Origin: a virus
Strand: one strand, 5' to 3'
Virus record (IMG/VR): IMGVR_UViG_3300009183_000426
Coordinates: 1-21,088 of that record
Length of the DNA: 21,088 nt
Positions 1 through 6,477 of the stretch are shown here, piece after piece (the first letter of the stretch is position 1; each line of letters opens with the position of its first letter). The position numbers were made by a program, and so were the translations under genes. The notes below the pieces were generated by a model. That model made no database searches. It saw only the letters and a program-made list of their open reading frames with translations, and had not been told where the DNA came from.

Positions 1-4
1 ATAG

Positions 5-33
5 TTCAACCTTGTGCGCTAGGGTCTTACAAT
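5..33 (+). promoter_or_regulatory. Candidate sigma70-type promoter for the plus-strand cluster
   Basis: A weak -35-like TTCAAC (5-10) is followed, after 17 bases, by TACAAT (28-33), one mismatch from the -10 consensus. It lies about 40 bases upstream of the first plus-strand gene, which itself has a purine-rich ribosome site (GAGAAG) just before its ATG. The window begins only 4 bases further left, so transcription could equally come from outside. Read by eye only. Confidence 0.3.
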
Positions 34-70
34 TAAACAAACTACTACTACAAATAGAAAGAGAAGTAAT

Positions 71-547
71 ATGGGATTAGATATGTATCTATACGCAACG
101 AAGTATGTAAGCAAGAGCGACCTATTTGAGAAAGATAGCCCTGCTCGATACGCAGAGATTGTGAAAACAATAGGCGCAGAGGACTTTCCTCAAACCGAGT
201 TCGGTAGTGCTACCGTTGATATTCAAATAGGATATTGGCGCAAGGCTAATGCTATCCATAACTGGTTCGTTCAGAATTGCCAAGGTGGTGAGGACGATTG
301 CCGTAAGTCTTTCGTATCGCGTAATCATCTTATTGAACTGAGAGACTTATGTGTATCCGTAATGGCTGAGAAAAATAACAAAGATATGGCAGATGAGTTT
401 TTGCCTACGGCTTCGGGGTTCTTTTTCGGCGATACTAACTACGACGAGTATTACTACGAGTATTTAAGCAATACGATTACGCTACTCAATACGCTACTAA
501 TCACCGTACCTGAAGGCTGGGACTTTAGTTACCAGAGTAGTTGGTAG
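71..547 (+). CDS. Conserved phage protein of unknown function (MGLDMYL family)
   Basis: A 158-residue soluble protein. It resembles a family met often in phages of diverse hosts, recognised by the N-terminal MGLDMYL, a central GYWRKANAIHNWFV block (about residues 54-67), a Cys shortly after it, and an aromatic C-terminal part with GFFFG, YDEYYYEY and a final FSYQSSW. No catalytic motif, signal peptide or membrane segment is visible. The start is supported by GAGAAG seven bases upstream of the ATG. It is the first gene of a plus-strand run of small genes and is probably co-transcribed with them. The function of the family is unknown to me; the strongly conserved W/Y/H positions suggest a folded domain and not a spurious frame. 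Confidence 0.8.
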   Translation: MGLDMYLYATKYVSKSDLFEKDSPARYAEIVKTIGAEDFPQTEFGSATVDIQIGYWRKANAIHNWFVQNCQGGEDDCRKSFVSRNHLIELRDLCVSVMAEKNNKDMADEFLPTASGFFFGDTNYDEYYYEYLSNTITLLNTLLITVPEGWDFSYQSSW

Positions 548-551
548 AGAG

Positions 552-647
552 ATGAGCAAGTCAATGTGTCCGTGGTGCGGAGACCTTTACGAAGTTACTG
601 CGTGGGGCAGACCGCATGAGTGTGACGAGGATAGAGAGGATAAGTAA
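552..647 (+). CDS. Small zinc-binding protein, 31 aa
   Basis: A tiny protein with a C-x2-C motif (CPWC, residues 6-9) and a later H-x-C (residues 22-24), together a plausible single-zinc site, followed by an acidic tail. It begins five bases after the preceding stop codon, with the purine stretch GGTAGAGAG in front of the ATG, and its TAA overlaps the ATG of the next gene (TAATG), the coupling seen throughout this cluster. The call as a gene rests on that arrangement and on the Cys pattern. Function unknown; protein-protein or nucleic-acid binding by a zinc knuckle would be typical for such phage peptides. Confidence 0.55.
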   Translation: MSKSMCPWCGDLYEVTAWGRPHECDEDREDK

Positions 648-790
648 TGAGAAAGATAACTCTAATAGTAGATGATGAGTGGTATAAAGCCATAGTCAAT
701 TTAACTACTGATGTGTACGACGGAGAGACGTGTAAGTGGGTAGCCGTTGAGGAAATGCCTACGGTGAGAGAGATGGACGGAGTATCATGA
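647..790 (+). CDS. Hypothetical small protein, 47 aa
   Basis: A 47-codon frame starting at an ATG that shares one base with the previous stop (TAATG), and ending in TGA that overlaps the next ATG (ATGA). The sequence starts MRKITLIVDDEWY and has alternating hydrophobic stretches consistent with a small beta-rich domain, one Cys, and no membrane segment. No family recognised. The evidence is the unbroken frame and the overlaps at both ends, which fit translational coupling with its neighbours. Confidence 0.5.
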   Translation: MRKITLIVDDEWYKAIVNLTTDVYDGETCKWVAVEEMPTVREMDGVS

Positions 791-915
791 GCGCGCCATA
801 CGGATTAAGTCAATGCGAAGTCTGCGAGCAATATGTAAATAGCCTTTGCGATATGGCAGAACTTTGCGTAGAGTGTTGTAGTGATTGTCAAGAGAGAGGT
901 TTAGAGCATGACTAA
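787..915 (+). CDS. Small Cys-rich protein, 42 aa
   Basis: Seven cysteines in 42 residues: C10-x2-C13, C21, C27, C30-C31 and C34. The spacing fits a compact treble-clef or double-knuckle zinc fold. It starts in an ATGA overlap with the gene before it and overlaps the next gene by eight bases, so all are probably read from one message. No enzyme motif. The function is unknown, but together with the proteins on either side it forms a group of unusually Cys-dense peptides. Confidence 0.5.
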   Translation: MSAPYGLSQCEVCEQYVNSLCDMAELCVECCSDCQERGLEHD

Positions 916-1189
916 AGATGAAGTTAATGCGTGTAACTGTGACAAATGCGAGTGCCCTAAGCAAGATGATTACACAAGAGAAGGCGGTACTTGTGAGGAG
1001 TGCTTTAGCGGTTGCCAACCTACTGAGGGCGGTGACGAGTGCGATTGTACGGAAGTGTGCGGTTGGACTAAGCCCCATTATGTAACCGAAGGCTCTTGCC
1101 CTAACTGCGGAACTAATGTAAGTTTAGGTGAGGAGTCTATGATTGAGTTTGATTGCGAAACTCATGGAGAGATTAGTTGGTATAGATAA
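908..1189 (+). CDS. Cys-rich protein: metallothionein-like N-terminus plus zinc ribbon
   Basis: A 93-residue protein with 13 cysteines. Residues 9-16 form C-x-C-x2-C-x-C (CNCDKCEC), followed after 12 residues by C29-x2-C32-x3-C36. This order resembles bacterial metallothioneins of the SmtA/BmtA type, which sequester zinc or copper in thiolate clusters. A second Cys group (C45, C47, C51) and a C-terminal ribbon (C64-x2-C67 and C83-x2-H86) follow. The metallothionein match is by pattern only; a multi-zinc-ribbon binding protein is the main alternative. The start overlaps the previous gene by eight bases. Immediately after its TAA comes an ATG (1190) that opens a 10-codon frame leading to the next gene. 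Confidence 0.6.
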   Translation: MTKDEVNACNCDKCECPKQDDYTREGGTCEECFSGCQPTEGGDECDCTEVCGWTKPHYVTEGSCPNCGTNVSLGEESMIEFDCETHGEISWYR

Positions 1190-1222
1190 ATGAGAGATGA
1201 GAACAGAGGGGAAACAATCTAA
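1190..1222 (+). CDS. Possible 10-codon leader ORF before the ATT-started gene
   Basis: ATG follows directly on the stop of the preceding gene, and the frame ends at TAA 1220-1222, whose last base is the first base of an ATT codon that fits the start of the next gene. The leader contains the purine-rich GAGGGGA that would act as that gene's ribosome site. It may deliver ribosomes to the ATT codon by termination-reinitiation. It could also be chance. Confidence 0.3.
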   Translation: MRDENRGETI

Positions 1223-1641
1223 TTCAAACCTTCCTGCCCCTTCCCGACTTTAGAGAGACTGCGCTAGTCTTAGACAATAAAAGGCTAGGCAAGCAACGCG
1301 TAGAGGCTTATCAGATTATGAAAGTCTTGCGCGGAGAGACTAAAGGGTGGCGCAACCACCCTGCCGTTCTTATGTGGAGAGAGTATGAACCTGCGCTCTA
1401 TGAGTACGGGCGAATAGTTTGTGGCGAGTGGCGCAATAGAGGTTTTGTTGATAACCTATATAATAAGTTTCCCGTCGAGCAAATAGTAATACCTGCGTGG
1501 TTAGGGGATATGAGACTTCATACCTCTCACCAAGCAAACTTAGTAAGGAAGTTTCCCGAACACTATCGAGAACACTTCCCTGATGTAGATGAAACTATGC
1601 CCTATTTTTGGGTGTCTAACGAGAAGGAATACAATGACTAA
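1222..1641 (+). CDS. Pyrimidine-dimer DNA glycosylase-like protein (MSMEG_6728-like), apparent ATT start
   Basis: About 139 residues. The N-terminus, read from ATT, gives (M)QTFLPLPDF, then VLDNKRLGKQRVEAYQIM, GWRNHPAVLMW, YEYG and GFVDNLYNKF. As I recall, these blocks are typical of small proteins related to T4 endonuclease V (Pyr_excise) and of the actinobacterial MSMEG_6728 group, expected to act in repair of UV-damaged DNA. A conservative ATG start at 1318 would delete the LDxxRLGKQRVE block, the most conserved part. No ATG, GTG or TTG exists in frame between the stop at 1198-1200 and 1315. ATT 1222 lies nine bases after AGAGGGGA and overlaps the preceding stop as TAATT. The repair function is inferred from family resemblance, not from visible catalytic chemistry. 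Confidence 0.65.
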   Translation: MQTFLPLPDFRETALVLDNKRLGKQRVEAYQIMKVLRGETKGWRNHPAVLMWREYEPALYEYGRIVCGEWRNRGFVDNLYNKFPVEQIVIPAWLGDMRLHTSHQANLVRKFPEHYREHFPDVDETMPYFWVSNEKEYND

Positions 1642-1924
1642 AAAGGTAAACGTAGTATTTTACGCAGAAACAATTAAGAACTCAGCAAAGGGTGGCGCAT
1701 GGCTAACCACTATTAGAATTACTGATGAGGGTATGGATATTCCTAACGAAACCCTTACCGCAGCGTGGTCAAACGCTTCCGCAGCGAAGCGTTGGATCAA
1801 AGAAAAGGTACAAGAACTAACGCCACGCAAATCGTTAAAGTTAGTGGCTACAACGCAGAACTTAGACGCTAAAGGCAAGCCTTTAGCATGGGTAGGTCAA
1901 CTCGGATACAAGCGAGACGTGTAA
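1634..1924 (+). CDS. Hypothetical protein, 96 aa
   Basis: A small basic protein, MTKKVNVVFYAETI onward, with several predicted strands and a helix near residues 42-55 (WSNASAAKRWIKEKVQEL). The chosen ATG follows GAGAAGG and overlaps the previous gene by eight bases; the frame is open further upstream to 1589 but that start would lie deep in the previous gene. Its TAA overlaps the next ATG. No family recognised; the basic, strand-helix composition would allow a nucleic-acid-binding role, but nothing proves it. Confidence 0.6.
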   Translation: MTKKVNVVFYAETIKNSAKGGAWLTTIRITDEGMDIPNETLTAAWSNASAAKRWIKEKVQELTPRKSLKLVATTQNLDAKGKPLAWVGQLGYKRDV

Positions 1925-2019
1925 TGAGTTTTACAGAGCCTATTATTCCAAATCCAGATTGGGGCAACCCATTTCCAAGTGTGATTCCAGATTGGGACGA
2001 TGATGATGATGACGATTGA
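1924..2019 (+). CDS. Small protein with poly-Asp tail, 31 aa
   Basis: Starts in a TAATG overlap and ends with seven consecutive aspartates (residues 25-31), preceded by two similar Pro-Asp-Trp units (NPDWGNPFP and IPDWDD). Such a tail is highly acidic, and could bind cations or mimic DNA charge; that is speculation. The Asp codons are GAT/GAC repeats which, read one base along, supply the tandem ATG codons of the next gene. Confidence 0.4.
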   Translation: MSFTEPIIPNPDWGNPFPSVIPDWDDDDDDD

Positions 2020-2161
2020 CACTTTAACCGTAATAGGAACTATGATTGCTTTACTTGGTTTACTAGCCACAATGCTAATCATGTGGAGAGAGAACATATA
2101 TTTAACAAAGAGAGTTAAAATGCTTCAAGTTCTTTTGAGAGAAGAAAGACGTAAAACTTAG
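2009..2161 (+). CDS. Small single-pass membrane protein, 50 aa
   Basis: From the last of four tandem in-frame ATGs (2000, 2003, 2006, 2009), the protein reads MTIDTLTVIGTMIALLGLLATMLIMW, a strong membrane helix over about residues 7-26. A basic, amphipathic cytoplasmic tail follows (residues 34-50, many Lys/Arg). The start is ambiguous among the four ATGs. It overlaps the previous gene and is the last plus-strand gene before the convergence zone. Small phage membrane proteins of this shape can be holin-like, spanin-like or superinfection-exclusion peptides; there is no lysin beside it, so no role is assigned. Confidence 0.5.
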   Translation: MTIDTLTVIGTMIALLGLLATMLIMWRENIYLTKRVKMLQVLLREERRKT

Positions 2162-2274
2162 TTTTCTATGCGGGACATGGGAACGTATCAAGGCGTTAAA
2201 GCACCTCTTTAACCTTTCTAATGCTAAGGGCGGTCATGACTCCCCCTCGACGAGCCGTACCTGCGCCTAGATAC
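2162..2274. other. Gene-poor convergence zone; small hairpin, no RNA gene recognised
   Basis: This stretch lies between the last plus-strand gene and the bidirectional terminator. It contains a perfect 7-bp hairpin, GTTAAAG-CACCT-CTTTAAC (2195-2213). It also holds a 13-codon plus-strand frame starting at ATG 2236 with AAGG upstream, ending just before the terminator. I looked for a tRNA (T-loop GGTTCRA, paired acceptor arms) and found none. A short non-coding transcript ended by the downstream terminator is possible but unsupported. Confidence 0.3.
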
Positions 2275-2306
2275 TAAGAAAGCCCCCCGATTGGGGGGCT
2301 TTCTTA
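2275..2306. terminator. Strong bidirectional intrinsic terminator
   Basis: A perfect 14-bp inverted repeat: TAAGAAAGCCCCCC, a 4-base loop GATT, then the exact complement. On the plus strand the GC stem is followed by CTTTCTTATTTA; on the minus strand by CTTTCTTAGTATC. It sits between converging gene clusters and touches the stop codon of the minus-strand oxygenase gene (2304-2306), so it probably ends both transcripts. Confidence 0.85.
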
Positions 2307-2888
2307 TTTACGGTTTGATAAATTATCTATTAAGAGTCCTGCTCTAGGGCTATCACACCATACCTCATGTGAGTTTTCAAGGGGTAAGTAGAGCAAGTCC
2401 CCTGGATTTAGCGTATAGGTAATGTCGTTATCTATTTTCCAAAAAGATGTACCTAGTATTTGCCAATAGAATATGTCATGAGGGTCGTGGTGGTCTGAAA
2501 CAAGCCTATTAGATAGAGAGACTCTTATACCTTGAAAATGCCAGTCGAGAGAGCAGTCATGCCCCATAACTTTATAGTAACCACAGGTAGTATCCTCTTG
2601 CTCATTGTTTAAACCGTATAGAAGTTCTGATACCCCTTTAAACTCTTTAAATATGTCAGAGGTTTGAGGGGCAAGCCAAAACTTGCTTTGTATTTGTACG
2701 TTACCGATTGATATGAAGTCATTATTATTATGCTGCTTTACCCGTTCATTTAAGTCATGATTTGGGGTAAGTGACTCTTTATATAAAAAGTTTAAAACGT
2801 CTTCCCACGTAATGCTTGGGGGCTGGTAGTTTTCAAATACAATACCGTGACTATTCTGCTTAGCCTCTTTAATTTTATCTAACATCAT
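2304..2888 (-). CDS. JmjC/cupin-type Fe(II), 2-oxoglutarate-dependent oxygenase
   Basis: A 194-residue protein whose C-terminal half carries a cupin metal site. An H-x-D motif lies at H133-H134-D135 in SDHHDPHDIFYWQILG, followed by SFWKI, the turn LNPGDLLYLPL (160-170) and the distal His H174 in ENSHEVW. This arrangement matches JmjC/cupin-8 proteins such as YcfD/RoxA-type ribosomal oxygenases, which hydroxylate protein side chains using Fe(II) and 2-oxoglutarate. The usual HTDPYDVFxxQxxGxKxW pattern aligns well. The substrate is unknown; a protein, a nucleotide or a free amino acid are all possible. It starts in an ATGA overlap with the ribonucleotide reductase gene, so the two are translated together, and it is the last gene of the minus-strand run, ending in the terminator. 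Confidence 0.65.
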   Translation of the reverse strand: MMLDKIKEAKQNSHGIVFENYQPPSITWEDVLNFLYKESLTPNHDLNERVKQHNNNDFISIGNVQIQSKFWLAPQTSDIFKEFKGVSELLYGLNNEQEDTTCGYYKVMGHDCSLDWHFQGIRVSLSNRLVSDHHDPHDIFYWQILGTSFWKIDNDITYTLNPGDLLYLPLENSHEVWCDSPRAGLLIDNLSNRK

Positions 2889-4909
2889 GGCTTTGGCACT
2901 TCGCAGAAGTCAGTTGAGCAATACTTTTCACCAATAGCGTCGGAAGCCATGCCTGCGTACACGTCAGTAAAGTCAATAGGCAGGAGAGAAAGCGTGTAGT
3001 TATCGTAGGCTTCTTGCGTCATTTGAGTGTAAGGCATTTGAGGATAGACATGGTTGCCCATAGGTAAGAACGAAACAGTTTTTAGTTGCCCGTCAAACAT
3101 ATGAAGCACAGTGCCAACAGCATCTTTTTCCTTAACCGCGTCAAAAGAGACCGTTACAGATACAGAGTTGTCAGACCAATGGCGTTGAGCCATAGCAGCA
3201 AGAGATGTCTTTTCAAATATAGAAACGTCCTTCTCTGAGCGGAGAGCCGTAGACTTAATTGGGAAGAACACCACCGAAGTAGATGCTGGTGACTCTGAAG
3301 CTGGCTCTACTCGGTAGCCGCTAGCTTTGAAGAGGGGCAGCATAGGATCTTCATTACCAAATCTAATAGCACGAAGGAAGTATTGACCGCCAGGAGTCCA
3401 ATGTACGCCAGGAGATTCTCCAGCCAAGATAGAGACAGTTCCCGAAGGCTTTACAGTAGTTGTTTTAATAGATTCGCGGATACCAAGCCACTCTGAGTAT
3501 GACTTATCGTACTGCTGAACAACATTGTAACCAGCGTCCATCCACTCACGAAGAGTTGGAAGCCCGACTCGGTCAGCAAAGTTAGCCACACCAGACATGG
3601 AAGTTCCGATACGACGGTTGCGCTGCATGATTGCGTTGGTTTCTTCCCAGTGAGTAGGCAGAAGAGTTACAGTTTTGGCATAGAGATAAGCAAACTTAAG
3701 AGTTCGCTTAAAATCTTCTAAAGAGTCATGGCGATTCAAATAGGTTTCAACCAAAGTACAGCATTCAAATGATTCAAGAGACTGCTCAGCGCAAGGGTTG
3801 TAGCCCGAAGCTCTCCAGTCTTTGTTGTTGGCAGGGTCAACAAGGCGACCATATTTACGAGTTACATCCATCCAGATAACGCCAGGCTCACCATTGAGAG
3901 CAATGCCCTCAACAATGCTACTTAAATCTGAACCAACGCTAACTTCAACAGAGTTGTTAGACATCCAAGCCCAGCCAGGCGCTTTAGGGTTGTAAGAGTT
4001 GCGTTCTGGATAAATCTCAGCGTTCTTCAGATTAAGAAAGTCTTTGTCATCTAATCTACCCATGAGCAGCTCAGCTGAGCGGCGGACGTTGCCTGAGACT
4101 ACGCAAACTCCAATTAGATTACCAAGATCGGCAATATCTTTACGGGTTAGTTTCTCTCCAGCACGGTTTTTAAATATAGAACGCACATAGTTGTGAAGGC
4201 GAACTAAAGGCTCTGGGCCCGCAGCTGTTCCGCCGAAAGTTTTGATTGGCTCGCCCGCAAGGCGGATTTCTTTGTAATCAAATACTGGAGCCTTACAATC
4301 TGATTTGAGGTAAGCATTGATGAGGGCGGCAGTTGATTCAACCCACCCTTCTCTGGTATCTGGGATGACGATTGGGTCGGTGTCTGGTTGTGGTTCATAA
4401 ATAGTGAAGTCCTTGTCTGCGCCCTTATCATCGAAGCCAACGCCCACTCCGAGCATTGAAGCTTCCATTAGAAAAGCAAATGGTTTGGCTGGGTTAATTT
4501 TGGTCATGGATTCTGTGGATACAAAGGAGCAGTTTTGAAGAGCAGCTGAGTTCTTCTGTTCATTTACAAGTGGCGTGCCCATAACCCACAGTCCTCGGCC
4601 TGGTGGCGTCCACTTAAGATTAAACAAGCGGTCAAACGCCTCTTTAGCAGAAGACTGAGCCTTGGAGTCGTTCCAAGGTAGTCGGTTAGTCTTGGCGTGA
4701 TCTTTCTGAATAGAATACATGCCGTTGATAACGCGCTCGCATACATCAACCCAAGTCTCTTTAGTCCCGTCAGCCTTTAGACGTGAGTAGGTTCGGAGAA
4801 AGGTAATCTCCCCAACCGAGTTCCCGCCAGCATCTACATATCCCCAAGGCACTTTCTTCTCCTTGTACCCTGTGACAAAGTCTTCGGCTAAATGAAACGA
4901 TAATGGCAT
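2885..4909 (-). CDS. nrdJ: Class II (adenosylcobalamin-dependent) ribonucleotide reductase
   Basis: A 674-residue enzyme converting ribonucleotides to deoxyribonucleotides in the cytoplasm, supplying phage DNA synthesis. It resembles the monomeric Lactobacillus ribonucleoside-triphosphate reductase, about 739 residues. All key residues are visible. C127 in QNCSFVSTESM and C384 in FECCTLVETY form the reducing pair. N371, C373 and E375 in NPCAEQ are the active-site Asn, thiyl-radical Cys and Glu. C664-x4-C669 near the C-terminus is the shuttle pair. VKPSGTVSILAGESPG (486-501) and IRFG are further family blocks. No class I small subunit or NrdG activase is nearby, consistent with B12 dependence, so the host must supply adenosylcobalamin. 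ATG is preceded by GGAAAAC. A separate thioredoxin or glutaredoxin is not seen in the window. Confidence 0.93.
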   Translation of the reverse strand: MPLSFHLAEDFVTGYKEKKVPWGYVDAGGNSVGEITFLRTYSRLKADGTKETWVDVCERVINGMYSIQKDHAKTNRLPWNDSKAQSSAKEAFDRLFNLKWTPPGRGLWVMGTPLVNEQKNSAALQNCSFVSTESMTKINPAKPFAFLMEASMLGVGVGFDDKGADKDFTIYEPQPDTDPIVIPDTREGWVESTAALINAYLKSDCKAPVFDYKEIRLAGEPIKTFGGTAAGPEPLVRLHNYVRSIFKNRAGEKLTRKDIADLGNLIGVCVVSGNVRRSAELLMGRLDDKDFLNLKNAEIYPERNSYNPKAPGWAWMSNNSVEVSVGSDLSSIVEGIALNGEPGVIWMDVTRKYGRLVDPANNKDWRASGYNPCAEQSLESFECCTLVETYLNRHDSLEDFKRTLKFAYLYAKTVTLLPTHWEETNAIMQRNRRIGTSMSGVANFADRVGLPTLREWMDAGYNVVQQYDKSYSEWLGIRESIKTTTVKPSGTVSILAGESPGVHWTPGGQYFLRAIRFGNEDPMLPLFKASGYRVEPASESPASTSVVFFPIKSTALRSEKDVSIFEKTSLAAMAQRHWSDNSVSVTVSFDAVKEKDAVGTVLHMFDGQLKTVSFLPMGNHVYPQMPYTQMTQEAYDNYTLSLLPIDFTDVYAGMASDAIGEKYCSTDFCEVPKP

Positions 4910-4999
4910 ATGTTTTCCGTTCTGCTTAGGGTTTTATAGTTTACTTGCTTGCGGTGCAACTGTTCAGCAGGTATGGTGCTATCCACCTCTGCTATAGGC

Positions 5000-5016
5000 C
5001 TCTTATATGATAAGAG
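5000..5016. repeat. Short perfect hairpin between transglycosylase-like gene and nrdJ
   Basis: CTCTTAT-ATG-ATAAGAG, a 7-bp stem with 3-base loop, four bases downstream (minus strand) of the stop of the transglycosylase-like gene. It lacks a following T-run, so it is at best a weak terminator or an mRNA 3'-end stabiliser ahead of the reductase gene. The 110-base gap also contains TATAAA (minus strand, before nrdJ) that could be a -10 element, giving the reductase its own promoter. Confidence 0.3.
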
Positions 5017-5019
5017 TGG

Positions 5020-6477
5020 CTACTCTTCTTCTATGATTTCACGTATGATTTGCGTAGTCTGCTCCTCATTTAGCCCATCATTTGGTAACTCTTTGAGCAC
5101 GTTTGCGCGGTCTCCGAAGATGGAACTTAGCACACCTGCGGAGCCTTGTCGCTCTACGGTCATGCGAATAAACTCACGTGAGTCGTCCAATTCTTTGGTC
5201 GTTTTGATCAATTTAAATAGGCGGTCAATCTCCTGAGAAACATTAGGATCAGCGTAGCCACCGCTCATTTCTTCAGCAAAACGCATGAAAGCAACGCGTT
5301 GGCCCTGCATTTCTATAATTGAATTGATCAATGCCTTTAGTTGATCTTTAGTTTTAACTTCGATGGGCAGCTTAAATGCGCATACAGATTGAGGCTTAAA
5401 AGCAGGGCAGTTGGTTGCTACAAAACATGAGTCACATGACCGTAGTGAGGTGCTTTGAGAGTGTACAGTTTGTACATCTTGGATGAGCCCGTTCTCGTCT
5501 ACGGTGCTAGAAATCTCGTAGCCGAACACAGGAAGATTGCCCATTTCTTCAGGTTCACGGGGCAAAAGTTTCCGCATCCCAACCCCCTTGTTATCAATAC
5601 CAGGTAGGGGTGTTTCCGCGTTTGATACTACTTCTAGTTCATCGCTGTTATCATATAAGAAGCCCTCATCAGTAGTCACGCCGTTCACCTTTCGTTCAAA
5701 TTGGCCGTATGACCACACTGCTAATCGGCAGACTTCCTTAGGGTCGTCTTCCAAAATCTTGTCTATATCAAGCCCAGCCTTTATATATACGTTCCGATAC
5801 CTAGACCTAGCTTGATCCTTCATACGCTTTGGGTAGCGCATCAATTTCATGCCATCCCATACGATAGTCTCTCCGTGCATCATAGGGCTAAGCCAAGACA
5901 TAGTGCTAGCCGATTCAATACTTACTTGGCGTAGGTTATCTGGTTTAGCGCAGCCTATCGCATGAAAGCGTGTGCCATTGTTTCGAACATGTGTTCGAGT
6001 AACTACGGCAAGCTGGGTCTCTTCCTCAATGGCGTAGCCAGGAATTGCTATATCTAAATAGGTATCTACCATTAGATTCAAGCCTTTTAATCCAGAAGCT
6101 GGATCCCAGACTGGCTGGAACTTGCCTGGTGGCACCTCCGACCAAGCTGTCTTTCTTTGTAGCTCAACAAAGGCGGGGTCTACTTCGCTAATCTCATTGA
6201 AAGTAGTTAAACGGTCTATGTTATGAGCAATAAAGTCTTCGTATTCGGCGGCAAAAACTGCGAGCTCGTCTGGGCCCAGAGATGTGCCTTTTGGGATGCC
6301 AGGGTACACATAAATAGAAAAATCATCATTAAAATAGTTATCTAATAGGTAATCTTTGTTTTTAGGTAAGCCCCGCTCCCGCAGCCGCCAGAAGCTCACG
6401 CCTACCTGAGTGGCTGAAGTTGTTTCTAATAGAGTACGGTTGCTGGGAACCTCTGCCCCTAGATATATCAGCTTCAT
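5020..6477 (-). CDS. TIM-barrel protein resembling TGT/DpdA transglycosylases, with C-terminal Cys-cluster domain
   Basis: A 485-residue protein. Residues 1-240 show alternating strands and helices of a TIM barrel: VYPG (57-60), FNEIS (93-97), FQPVWD (120-125), LDIAIPG (141-147), RFHAIGCAKP (170-179), then SASTMSWLS (189-197). The last blocks resemble the HalGxxxP and SxDSxSW positions of tRNA-guanine transglycosylases and their DNA-acting DpdA relatives, which swap guanine for 7-deazaguanines. I could not identify the catalytic Asp pair with confidence. Residues 345-460 form a second domain with C348-x2-C351-x5-C357-x8-C366, then a helical FMRFAEEM-containing part. It starts in an ATGA overlap with the HAD-like gene. 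No preQ0-synthesis genes are in the window. A different barrel enzyme remains possible. Confidence 0.45.
   Translation of the reverse strand: MKLIYLGAEVPSNRTLLETTSATQVGVSFWRLRERGLPKNKDYLLDNYFNDDFSIYVYPGIPKGTSLGPDELAVFAAEYEDFIAHNIDRLTTFNEISEVDPAFVELQRKTAWSEVPPGKFQPVWDPASGLKGLNLMVDTYLDIAIPGYAIEEETQLAVVTRTHVRNNGTRFHAIGCAKPDNLRQVSIESASTMSWLSPMMHGETIVWDGMKLMRYPKRMKDQARSRYRNVYIKAGLDIDKILEDDPKEVCRLAVWSYGQFERKVNGVTTDEGFLYDNSDELEVVSNAETPLPGIDNKGVGMRKLLPREPEEMGNLPVFGYEISSTVDENGLIQDVQTVHSQSTSLRSCDSCFVATNCPAFKPQSVCAFKLPIEVKTKDQLKALINSIIEMQGQRVAFMRFAEEMSGGYADPNVSQEIDRLFKLIKTTKELDDSREFIRMTVERQGSAGVLSSIFGDRANVLKELPNDGLNEEQTTQIIREIIEEE

Noticed and set aside
2162-2274. A tRNA or tmRNA in the convergence zone
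   Set aside because: No GGTTCRA T-loop, no pairing acceptor arms and no CCA-like end on either strand.
4888-4986. A 32-codon minus-strand frame starting at GTG, bridging the gap before nrdJ
   Set aside because: No properly spaced ribosome site, no motif, and it would overlap the nrdJ start by 22 bases; the gap also holds promoter-like TATAAA.
4949-5236. Plus-strand frame opposite the transglycosylase-like gene, and similar long antisense frames at 15797-16075 and 17433-17915
   Set aside because: They are antisense to well-supported genes, have no ribosome sites and show compositions (Ser/Ile/Leu-rich) typical of shadow frames.
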